A program made the position numbers and the translations under genes. 6,437 nt of DNA. Origin: Desulfobulbaceae bacterium. Lineage in GTDB: Bacteria > Desulfobacterota > Desulfobulbia > Desulfobulbales > Desulfocapsaceae. Below, piece by piece: positions 1-5,204 of this stretch (within the stretch, counting starts at the first letter, position 1; every line of letters starts with the position of its first letter). The notes under the pieces are model-generated. The model worked only from the letters and a program-made list of their open reading frames with translations. It was not told where the DNA came from and made no database searches. The stretch spans positions 1 to 6,437 of the forward strand of contig JAHEMX010000222.1 in assembly GCA_024643445.1 (NCBI GenBank), given 5' to 3'.

Positions 1-84
1 GAGACGGGCATGCCGGCTCGTGCAATTCTGGCAATTTCCATGATTGGGGCATTCCAGATTCGGGCAGGGACATAGTTCTTTCAT
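1..84 (-). CDS. Small Cys-rich protein, N-terminal 28 residues (cut by window edge)
   Basis: The minus strand opens with ATG at 84-82 and stays open to the window edge for 28 codons. The start MKELCPCPNLECPNHGNCQN continues with a CTSRHARL stretch. Five cysteines and two histidines fall in a CPC-x4-CPNHG-x1-C-x2-C-x4-H arrangement. This resembles small cytosolic Cys-rich proteins (DUF6485-like) that probably bind a metal, but the family assignment is from memory and the C-terminus is outside the window. A GAGGA Shine-Dalgarno-like stretch (complement of 95-99) lies about ten bases before the ATG and supports the start. The gene is in the same direction as, and downstream of, the broken lipoprotein gene. 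It could be the next cassette of the cluster. Function is unknown. Confidence 0.6.
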   Translation of the reverse strand, partial: MKELCPCPNLECPNHGNCQNCTSRHARL

Positions 85-118
85 GTTACTCGTTTCCTCG
101 CAGCTGTTTTTTTTTTGC

Positions 119-199
119 TTCTAACGCCTCCGCTAACCTGCTGCACCTGGCCAAAGTGCCTTGGTACACGTCGCCGGAATTCTTGCAGCCTGGTTGACC
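119..199 (-). repeat. Inverted repeat with attC-like ends
   Basis: Arms 135-145 and 184-195 pair as AACC/GGTT plus GCTGCA/TGCAGC, with one unpaired base on one side and two on the other. This gives ten base pairs around an inner segment that can partly fold again. Read on the minus strand the element starts with GGTCAAC (199-193; one mismatch to RYYYAAC) and ends with GTTAGAA (125-119; one mismatch to GTTRRRY). The spacing between arms and cores is not symmetric, so this is weaker than the site at 2397-2456. It separates the broken lipoprotein gene from the small Cys-rich gene. It may instead be an ordinary inverted repeat. Confidence 0.35.
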
Positions 200-222
200 C
201 ATTACTTCACTTTCAGGCTCAA

Positions 223-805
223 TTATGTCTCCGTCGAATCATTCCACATTTTCAGAGCAAAGAGCGCACTGATACTAGGGACAAGAATTTCAATCCGGGC
301 CTCTGTCCATGAAGGTGAACCGGGGCTTTTGACTCCGACAAAATGAACATCCGTTTCACAACCTGTCTCGACCGACTCGGGCGGAACCATAGTGCTGAGG
401 GATTCCCCGTTAACCTTTCACTATAGTCTTCGCTCTTTGTCAAGATAATGCGCGAAGCGGTCGCGTTGAAATCCCGGGTCTGAACCCAGCCTGCCTTGAT
501 CACCCTCAGGCGTGAAGAGACAGCCCCCTGAAGTTGATAACATACGATCCGCCGCTGTTGGTTTGAACGGTCTCCGAGCAATAGTCCTTGTCCCACACGA
601 GCTGATGTCCGGACCATCCCCACCCCAAGTAACAGGCCGAAACCGCCACACCGCTCACGGAGGCACCGGATTCATCCAAAACCCTGCCCGTTATGGTAAT
701 GGGTTCATCGCTGCATCCGCTGCCAGCCGACAGGAACAGGATCGCACAGGCAATCTTAATAAAGGCGGCAAGGTCTGTGCGGTTTCCGTTGATCATTCGG
801 GTCAC
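223..805 (-). pseudogene. Lipoprotein with carboxypeptidase-regulatory-like domain, two frameshifts
   Basis: The first segment starts at GTG 805 (or ATG 796) and reads a short N-region, the hydrophobic stretch LAAFIKIACAILFLSAGSGC and a lipobox-like Cys (residue 31 from GTG). A mature start ITITGRVLDESGASVSGVAV follows, typical of a carboxypeptidase-regulatory-like beta-sandwich (PF13620-type). This frame stops at 508-506. A one-base deletion at the CC run (509-510) moves the reading to VIKAGWVQTRDFNATASRII and LTKSEDYSE. A second one-base deletion at the AAA run (416-418) leads to KVNGESLSTMVPPESVETGC, on through ETDVHFVGVKSPGSPSW and EILVPSISALFALKMWNDST, to TAA at 225-223. With both bases restored the protein would have 194 residues and a coherent composition. 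Role unknown: an outer-membrane or periplasmic surface lipoprotein is inferred. No clear Shine-Dalgarno lies before either start. Sequencing error at both runs is the alternative to true decay. Confidence 0.6.
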
Positions 806-851
806 TTTTGCAGTTGGCAGCGTGGCAGCGAATAAACCAGGAGCCTAGGTG

Positions 852-903
852 CCCGGTAAAACGGCCTGTTCTGTGCCGGCTCGTCTGATACAGCGCTACC
901 GGG
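852..903. repeat. Inverted repeat between the two broken genes
   Basis: CCCGGTA at 852-858 pairs with TACCGGG at 897-903. Inside, CTGT (871-874) pairs with ACAG (890-893). There is no U-tract, so it is a poor intrinsic terminator, and no attC-type cores flank it. It occupies the otherwise empty 806-941 stretch. I see no convincing gene or promoter in the rest of that stretch. Confidence 0.3.
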
Positions 904-941
904 TAGTTTCGAATGCATCCCATGCAACGATTTACTGAGCG

Positions 942-1416
942 TTACAAGGGAAACGAAAAAAAAACAGGCGCAGGTACGACGTCCTTTGTTCGGCATGGAT
1001 TGCACGCGGCCAGCACCACGCCAAATGTTGCAAAGCCCAGAAGACCAAACATCCACTGAGGGTCGGGGTAGACGTAACACACGACCCTTATGCCGCTTCC
1101 CCACAGGAAAAGAAAAAAGCGGTCAAGAATAACATTACCCATTCACTCAGACGGTTTTCCCTTGCAAATAAACCATACATAACGGGCAGGATCTTCTTGA
1201 AGAGAACAAACAGCCCGACCATGAGCAGCAGTGTTCCGGCAACAAAACAATCCAGGGAGAAAGCCCCAGTCCCCGGTTGAGATGATAGACATCGCCGCTG
1301 GAGGCAAAAGCGCGCATCAGGATATAGGCGATCAGTTCCATATAATTAGCTGCAACGAACCAGTAGAGGGTATGAAAACCCCATCGCCGATCGGACGCAT
1401 CGCGCTCCGGGGGCAT
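942..1416 (-). pseudogene. Polytopic membrane protein, two frameshifts, possibly 5'-truncated
   Basis: Three minus-strand frames join into one plausible membrane protein. Frame one runs from ATG 1416 through GFHTLYWFVAANYMELIAYI and GDVYHLNRGLGLSPWIV. A one-base deletion in the TTTT run at 1244-1247 leads to FVAGTLLLMVGLFVLFKKIL, PVMYGLFARENRLSEW and VMLFLTAFF. A second deletion in the T6 run at 1113-1118 leads to LFLWGSGIRVVCYVYPDPQW and MFGLLGFATFGVVLAACNPC, ending at TAA 944-942. The repaired product is 158 residues with about four hydrophobic segments. The family is not firmly recognised. The first codons (PPERDASD) lie in the hairpin of an attC-like site, so the native N-terminus may have been lost there. 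The last residues after CNPCR read into a T9 run and are doubtful. A third break there is possible. Confidence 0.5.
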
Positions 1417-1429
1417 CGCCTTGTTATGC
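1373..1429 (-). repeat. Partial attC-type recombination site
   Basis: On the minus strand the sequence reads GCATAAC (1429-1423), an attC-type first core with one mismatch to RYYYAAC, followed by AAGGCG as in many cassette sites. The TAA of the SpoIIAA-like gene lies within this core, the usual position for the stop of a cassette gene. A hairpin follows at 1409-1392: CGGA, bulged G, CGC, loop GAT, GCG, TCCG. The unpaired base resembles the extrahelical bases of attC. CCCC (1413-1410) and GGGG (1382-1379) can extend the pairing. The second core is poor (GTTTTCA at 1379-1373), so the right end may be decayed or misplaced. Confidence 0.45.
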
Positions 1430-1789
1430 GTTTTTCAAGAATGCAATGGCTGAATCCTGCTCATCGCTTGAGAAACACTTCATTTCAATGCTCTTAAATA
1501 TCCTGTCTTCGATGCTTACGATCTTTTCCAACCATTTTTTGTCGGTTACGACCGCTATTTTACTGATATTCGACATTCCAACGTCATGTAAATATTTAAA
1601 TTCTTCAACTAATGCGGCAATTTCGATACCTTTGAACGATTCGATTACCTCAAGAATAACAATAGTAGTGTGTTGCTTAATCTTTTGCTTTGCCTCAGAG
1701 AGAATCTTGGCCATATCACTTTCAGTAATCTTTCCCGAAATGCGAAAAGCAACACCATTATCAATGCCAATTTCCATCATTTCCAACAT
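1424..1789 (-). CDS. SpoIIAA-like (STAS-fold) protein
   Basis: This is a 121-residue intact gene. The start is ATG 1789-1787 because AAAGGAG (complement of 1796-1802) sits six to seven bases before it; fifteen upstream in-frame codons are therefore excluded. The protein begins MLEMMEIGIDNGVAFRISGK and has the SpoIIAA-like pattern (PF11964/DUF3478): an N-terminal GKIT-x-SDM turn, a strand TIVILEVIESFKG, a middle helix, a strand ISKIAVVTDKKWLEKI, then EMKCFSSDEQDSAIAFLKNA at the end. Members are small cytosolic STAS-fold proteins. Anti-anti-sigma activity has not been shown for the family generally, and no phosphorylatable serine motif is evident, so a function should not be assigned. It lies downstream of the GNAT gene, separated by about 95 bases with an inverted repeat. 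Its stop is inside the attC-like core at 1423-1429. The coding part is visibly A+T-rich, as expected for an acquired cassette. Confidence 0.8.
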   Translation of the reverse strand: MLEMMEIGIDNGVAFRISGKITESDMAKILSEAKQKIKQHTTIVILEVIESFKGIEIAALVEEFKYLHDVGMSNISKIAVVTDKKWLEKIVSIEDRIFKSIEMKCFSSDEQDSAIAFLKNA

Positions 1790-1832
1790 ACCAATCTCCT
1801 TTGATTGTCTTTTTGTGCAAAATGTTGAAATC

Positions 1833-1876
1833 ACCGGCGAGCCTCTCGATTCCGTGTTGAGCGTCGAGCGTTCGGT
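1833..1876 (-). repeat. Inverted repeat downstream of the GNAT gene
   Basis: In the spacer between GNAT and the SpoIIAA-like gene, ACCG (1876-1873) pairs with CGGT (1836-1833) and CTCGA (1868-1864) pairs with TCGAG (1849-1845), around a 14-base loop. The segment is G+C-rich between two A+T-rich genes, and it sits where a cassette would carry its attC. The cores are not canonical: GGCCAAC (1880-1874) is the best left candidate and no GTTRRRY is seen. It may be a degenerate attC or an unrelated hairpin. Confidence 0.3.
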
Positions 1877-1884
1877 TGGCCGTT

Positions 1885-2373
1885 TTATATTTTATATTGC
1901 ATATAGAGCACATCAAAAGGCAGATGCTCGAATTTTTGGATGACCCCTGTTTGGAACCCCAATTTCAGATACCATTCTTTTAACCGCGTATGTTCTGCAA
2001 TTATGCCGATACTCACCAATGTAACCCTCTTTTTCTTTGAGTAACCGAGGATATGATTGACAAGTCTTGTACCGATGCCTTTACGTCTATGTTCCGGTAA
2101 AACCGAAAGACGATTTAAATAAGCCGTGTTTTCATCAGGCTGCTCGAATGCAACGCACCCTTTAGCCAACCCGTCTTCAGTAAACAGAAAATATTCCTGG
2201 CCTCTTTCCAGCTCTGAAAGTATCCAATCCGCTTTGCAGAAAGACGGATGCTTTGGAGCATTCCGGCTGTTTAAGCCAAACAGGACAGCAACATCTTTGT
2301 TGCTTTCACGCACGAGTGAGGCAAGAAGGTCGGCATCTTTCTTTTGGGTAGTTACTATATTCGCGTTAATCAT
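1885..2373 (-). CDS. GNAT-family N-acetyltransferase
   Basis: This 162-residue protein is predicted to be a cytosolic acetyl-CoA-dependent acyltransferase. Start ATG 2373-2371 (MINANIVTTQKKDADLLASL) is chosen because the only longer start is a GTG within the upstream attC. The family signature is clear: strand AYLNRLSVLPEHRRKGIGTR contains motif A with R96-R97-K98-G99-I100-G101 for pyrophosphate binding. The helix LVNHILGYSKKKR follows, and LKEWYLKLGFQTGV (residues 131-144) matches motif B. The substrate is unknown; GNAT genes in cassettes often act on small molecules or antibiotics, but nothing here points to a particular one. The gene begins 23 bases after the second core of the attC at 2397-2456, a short leader typical of cassettes, with no obvious Shine-Dalgarno. 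Downstream comes the SpoIIAA-like gene. Confidence 0.85.
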   Translation of the reverse strand: MINANIVTTQKKDADLLASLVRESNKDVAVLFGLNSRNAPKHPSFCKADWILSELERGQEYFLFTEDGLAKGCVAFEQPDENTAYLNRLSVLPEHRRKGIGTRLVNHILGYSKKKRVTLVSIGIIAEHTRLKEWYLKLGFQTGVIQKFEHLPFDVLYMQYKI

Positions 2374-2396
2374 TTGATATGATGAATATATTGTTC

Positions 2397-2456
2397 TTTC
2401 AACATGGCGTTCACTGGCCCTCGCTGTTGCAGGCACAGTTGAACAGTTGGTTAGAT
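2397..2456 (-). repeat. attC site (59-base-element type), 60 nt
   Basis: Read on the minus strand: first core ATCTAAC (2456-2450), an exact RYYYAAC; five-base spacer; GTTCA, bulged A, CTG, bulged T, GCC; a twelve-base loop; GGC, CAG, TGAAC; five-base spacer; second core GTTGAAA (2403-2397), six of seven to GTTRRRY. The two half-sites pair over eleven bases with two unpaired bases on one arm only, the strand-asymmetric feature by which integron integrases recognise folded attC. Length, symmetric spacers and cores all fit. It lies directly upstream of the GNAT gene in cassette orientation. The last six bases would come from the neighbouring cassette, which accounts for the single mismatch. Confidence 0.7.
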
Positions 2457-2620
2457 ATATATTGTTTTCCTCTATTTACAGCTCTTACTGAATTGATAAA
2501 TTTTTCCCCTTCGGCTTTGCTTTCCGGTGGCAAATGACCAGAGCTATTTCCACTTGAGTAGCGTACTTCAATTAGTTTGTTGTTTGACTGAGGGTGAATG
2601 CAAATAAGTAAATTACTGGA
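2411..2620 (-). pseudogene. 5'-truncated ORF remnant abutting the DUF2284 gene
   Basis: An open frame of 69 codons runs on the minus strand from just inside the DUF2284 gene to TGA at 2413-2411. It includes NNKLIEVRYSSGNSSGHLPP, ESKAEGEKFINSVRAVNRGK and QYISNQLFN. There is no ATG or GTG start, and the 5' end coincides with the DUF2284 stop, so the front of the gene seems to be missing. The stop falls inside the attC at 2397-2456, as is common for cassette genes. The protein is not recognised. It may be the 3' part of a cassette gene whose beginning was lost in a rearrangement. Confidence 0.4.
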
Positions 2621-3251
2621 TCAGCACCAGACCCGCCAGATTTGCCACGGGAATATCTTCCGGCTTGGCGTCACTGCCGTAGGGATAGATCTCCCAGCCG
2701 GAAGAAACAATCAACCGGTAAACGTCCAGGCCGACTGCCTCCATGGAAGGCCGGGCCTTAAGCGGGAAACGGCACGCTTCACCCTTCAGTAGCCGGCAGC
2801 CTTGCTTGGGGTCGCAAAGAGAGGAATAGCAGCTACCCGCGCCGAAACCCACAGCCAGGTAATGTCCGTCATAAAAGGCCGCTGACTCCAATTTGCTTAC
2901 AATCTCCAGGATGCTTCTGAAGGTTGCCATACGCTCTTTGTCGCTGCGATTGAGTTTGAGCAAGGCCGAACTCACCCGGCGCACAAAGAGTACGCCGAAG
3001 CTATAGCCTTTCATCAATTGTCTGATTTCATCGGGTTTAGGCGCATGGGGCGGGCATTGACCGCAGTTATTGTAGGCGTAGCATTGAGGCACCCGGCATT
3101 TGAAGGAAACCGCATCTTCCACCGGTATTTCTGAAGCGGCAACCACCCGTGCTTCATCGGCCCCGAGTTCTTTAGCATAGTGACAATACCGCTCAAGATC
3201 CTGGGGTAAATTTGCTTGATTCCGGTCGCCGGTTATTTTTGAAATTGGCAT
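2613..3251 (-). CDS. DUF2284 family predicted metal-binding protein
   Basis: This 212-residue cytosolic protein has two four-cysteine groups. The first is C52-x4-C57-x5-C63-x2-C66, within KCRVPQCYAYNNCGQCPPHA. The second is C141-x4-C146-x5-C152-x7-C160, in the stretch GAGSCYSSLCDPKQGCRLL. The CPPHAPKPDE motif and the later CRFPLKARPSMEAVGLDV are typical of DUF2284 (PF10050), a family found widely in anaerobes. Two groups of four cysteines suggest two iron-sulfur clusters, but the biochemical role is not known. The start at ATG 3251 is supported by a purine-rich GGAGGGGAAGAAGA stretch upstream. Length matches the family and the gene appears intact. It transcribes towards the cassette region and away from the multicopper oxidase, so the two share a divergent intergenic region. 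Confidence 0.85.
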   Translation of the reverse strand: MPISKITGDRNQANLPQDLERYCHYAKELGADEARVVAASEIPVEDAVSFKCRVPQCYAYNNCGQCPPHAPKPDEIRQLMKGYSFGVLFVRRVSSALLKLNRSDKERMATFRSILEIVSKLESAAFYDGHYLAVGFGAGSCYSSLCDPKQGCRLLKGEACRFPLKARPSMEAVGLDVYRLIVSSGWEIYPYGSDAKPEDIPVANLAGLVLIQ

Positions 3252-3302
3252 AAATATCTTCTTCCCCTCCTAATAATTCAGCGCGAACTGTCAGGTCACA
3301 AA

Positions 3303-3330
3303 CCTATAGCAGACCAGGTTCACATTTAAA
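3303..3330 (-). promoter_or_regulatory. Possible sigma70-type promoter of the DUF2284 gene
   Basis: On the minus strand TTTAAA (3330-3325) and TATAGG (3308-3303) are separated by 16 bases. TG stands one base before the -10, as in extended -10 promoters. Each hexamer matches consensus at four of six. Near-repeats CAGGTCACA (3292-3300) and CAGGTTCACA (3315-3324) flank the -10 and could be a regulator site. Weak evidence. Confidence 0.3.
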
Positions 3331-3408
3331 CACATTTTATCCTTCGAAATCAAAAGAGGGAAGATAGTCAGATAGCTGTCGGTAAACGCTACAAAATGGA
3401 CATTACAA

Positions 3409-3423
3409 CCACGGTAACCGTGG
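3409..3423. promoter_or_regulatory. 15-base palindrome in the divergent intergenic region
   Basis: CCACGGTAACCGTGG has perfect seven-base arms around one central base. It lies about 40 bases upstream of the multicopper oxidase -35 and between the two divergent genes. It is a candidate protein-binding site; no known regulator is recognised. Confidence 0.35.
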
Positions 3424-3462
3424 CGGCCAGGGTATAGTCGTATAAATTCTCAATGAGTCGAA

Positions 3463-3494
3463 TTGACACTGTACAGTGTGTGCATAGATAGTAT
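3463..3494 (+). promoter_or_regulatory. Sigma70-like promoter of the multicopper oxidase gene
   Basis: A perfect -35 TTGACA lies at 3463-3468. The -10 is less clear: GATAGT (3487-3492, spacer 18) or TAGTAT (3489-3494, spacer 20), each four of six to consensus. A long spacer with a dyad inside is seen in MerR-type metal-responsive promoters, but the same layout also fits simple repression. The start codon is about 60 bases downstream. Confidence 0.45.
3466..3479. promoter_or_regulatory. Putative operator: 14-base perfect palindrome in the promoter
   Basis: ACACTGTACAGTGT is its own reverse complement. It overlaps the last bases of the -35 TTGACA and fills most of the first part of the spacer, where a bound regulator would control RNA polymerase. 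The regulator is not encoded in the window. The site is not an exact copy of any metal-regulator box that I can name with confidence. Confidence 0.5.
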
Positions 3495-3556
3495 GTCTAT
3501 TGATTGGACCGAAGATTTGGAATCGCCAAGCAATAAACTTTTAGCCGGGATGACCT

Positions 3557-4906
3557 ATGCGAAATAAAACGTGGCTCTTTTTGACCCTTATCATGTGCTT
3601 GTCATTTTATCATGCAGCGATGGCGGCCCAAGTTGTGAACCTGGAAGCAGCAGAAGGGTATCACCAATTTCCGTATTTCAACCAGCCGACACCCGTCTGG
3701 GAATATAACGGCCAGACACCTGGACCGGTAATTCGAGCTAAGGTTGGAACCGAACTTCACATCAACCTGTATAACAAGTTACAGGAACCCACGACCATTC
3801 ACTGGCACGGATTGAGGATAGATAATTCAATGGATGGCGTGCCGGGTGTAACACAGGAAGCGGTGCAACCGGGTGAAAACTTCCTCTATCGCCTGATACT
3901 GGAGGAAGCGGGGACCTATTGGTATCACCCCCACTTCAACAACAGTGAGCAGATAGAGCGAGGCCTCAAGGGTATCTTGATAGTAGAAGAGAAAGAAACA
4001 TTGCCCTGGTCGCAGGAGCTTATTTTGTTTCTGGATGATTGGCGGTTAGTTGAAGACGGCACCATTTATTCCAAGTTCAATACACCTCATGATCTCATGC
4101 ATGATGGTCGTTGGGGAAACGCTGTCACGGTGAATGGGGAGGTCAGGCCTGAATTTCTCGTGCGTCCCGGCGAGCGGGTCCGGTTTCGTTTGATAAACGG
4201 TGCCAATGCCCGAGTTTTTTCACCAAACCTGGAAGGGCTCTCCGCGCATGTTATTGCCGTTGATGGTAGACCGGTCACCACAATCTTTGAACTTCAGAAC
4301 TTCCCGTTTTCACCAGGAAATAGACTCGATCTTGACATAACCATTCCCGCCGATGCTGGGGGCAAATCGTTCACTCTTCTGGACAGCTTTCCGAGGGAGA
4401 GTTATCCGCTTGCCATCATCAAAGTTGCCAATGTACCCCCAATAGAAACGCCAACGTTTCAGCCTGATATTGCCAAACAGTTTCTCCCTGCCGATCTATT
4501 CAATAAGGTTGCCGTCAGTAAAACCTGGGACCTCAATGCCTTCCGGGGTGGAAAGCTCGGTATTGGCTGGGGCATGAATAGGCGACTGTGGCCCGAATCA
4601 GACAAAGCAGATTTCCAGCTTGGAGTACCGCAGAAGATCGTCTTCCGGAATAGCAGCAGCAGGCTGCACCCGATGCACATTCATGGCGTTTTTTTCAGGG
4701 TACTTGAACGCAACAATATTCCCGCAGTTGAACCATTTACCAGGGACACGGTCCTCGTAGGGCCAAAGGAAGAGGTGACTATTGGCCTTGTCCCTGAGCA
4801 TAGCGGCATCTGGGTCACTCACTGTCATATTCTTGAGCATGCAGAAGCAGGTATGATGACGAGTATTGGCGTTAGTGAGAAGAAATTGGCTAGGGATTTA
4901 CTCTAA
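3557..4906 (+). CDS. Secreted multicopper oxidase (three-domain laccase-like)
   Basis: This 449-residue exported enzyme is expected to oxidise a reduced substrate at a type 1 copper and pass electrons to a trinuclear cluster that reduces O2 to water. Residues 1-23 form a Sec-type signal peptide (hydrophobic WLFLTLIMCLSF, cleavage near AMA/AQ); there is no twin-arginine motif. All four copper motifs are present: H82-W-H84 (IHWHG), H124-P-H126 (YWYHPH), H371-P-M-H374-I-H376, and H422-C423-H424-x3-H428 with axial M433. Three cupredoxin domains fit the length. The methionine-rich copper-binding insert of CueO is absent, so cuprous oxidase activity is not implied; laccase-like, Mn(II) or iron oxidation are alternatives. 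GGGA before ATG 3557 is a weak ribosome site. An overlapping five-codon frame at 3550 (MTYAK) probably has no meaning. The gene has its own promoter and putative operator and is followed in the same direction by a TDT transporter. Confidence 0.9.
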   Translation: MRNKTWLFLTLIMCLSFYHAAMAAQVVNLEAAEGYHQFPYFNQPTPVWEYNGQTPGPVIRAKVGTELHINLYNKLQEPTTIHWHGLRIDNSMDGVPGVTQEAVQPGENFLYRLILEEAGTYWYHPHFNNSEQIERGLKGILIVEEKETLPWSQELILFLDDWRLVEDGTIYSKFNTPHDLMHDGRWGNAVTVNGEVRPEFLVRPGERVRFRLINGANARVFSPNLEGLSAHVIAVDGRPVTTIFELQNFPFSPGNRLDLDITIPADAGGKSFTLLDSFPRESYPLAIIKVANVPPIETPTFQPDIAKQFLPADLFNKVAVSKTWDLNAFRGGKLGIGWGMNRRLWPESDKADFQLGVPQKIVFRNSSSRLHPMHIHGVFFRVLERNNIPAVEPFTRDTVLVGPKEEVTIGLVPEHSGIWVTHCHILEHAEAGMMTSIGVSEKKLARDLL

Positions 4907-4975
4907 GAAGATAACGGAAATCCAAACATAACGCATGAGCTGCTGCCAATAACTGATACCTCAAAATGAGAAGAA

Positions 4976-5172
4976 TTAGGCCTTCAAACGGTAGTAGTAA
5001 TAGATGTTCCTGGCTATCCTCAATTTGAGGGCATCAATCACCGGTTGATCTCGTTGGTGATTAACTGCAGTTTTCGTTGAACCTGACCAAATAGAGATAC
5101 GGGAACAGCCTCCACCAGCCAATTGAGGGTGAATTGAACCTTGGCAGGAAGAATGTTAACGTGTAACCAGCT
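4976..5172 (-). pseudogene. 3' remnant of an unrecognised gene, one frameshift
   Basis: In the 298-base gap between oxidase and transporter, the minus strand reads HVNILPAKVQFTLNWLVEAV, then PVSLFGQVQRKLQLITNEIN, to a stop at 5040-5038. Restoring one G at the GG run (5041-5042) continues it into RVIDALKLRIARNIYYYYRL, then KA and TAA at 4978-4976. The repaired fragment is 65 residues and looks like a protein C-terminus with an amphipathic helix and a basic, tyrosine-rich tail. There is no start codon and an in-frame stop lies just upstream (5175-5173). Family unknown. The rest of the gap (4907-4975) holds nothing that I can support. Confidence 0.4.
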
Positions 5173-5204
5173 TTATTCTAATACCCATAGACAGGCTCGG
5201 AGAT

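Noticed and set aside
802..1104. 100-codon minus-strand frame across the membrane remnant and the gap
   Set aside because: Most of it is a shadow of the membrane protein frames. The last part after the T9 run might continue that gene but has no recognisable protein character.
1446..1943. 165-codon plus-strand frame opposite the SpoIIAA-like gene
   Set aside because: It is the antisense shadow of the SpoIIAA-like gene, which has a strong ribosome site and family pattern on the minus strand.
2374..2436. Longer GNAT start giving 21 extra residues
   Set aside because: The start would be a GTG inside the attC, and the extra residues do not look like a GNAT N-terminus.
3445..3464. Inverted repeat AATTC/GAATT upstream of the -35
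   Set aside because: Only five base pairs in A+T-rich DNA; weaker than the nearby perfect palindromes and not reported as a site.
3550..3567. Five-codon frame MTYAK overlapping the oxidase start
   Set aside because: Too short to support as a leader peptide; it would arise easily by chance.
5018..5030. Palindrome CCTCAATTTGAGG
   Set aside because: It falls within the coding-like part of the 4976-5172 remnant and has no promoter context, so chance in coding sequence is the simpler reading.
5036..5062. Hairpin AATCACC/GGTGATT as terminator of the oxidase gene
   Set aside because: Loop of 13 bases, A+T-rich stem, no following T-run, and more than 100 bases after the oxidase stop.
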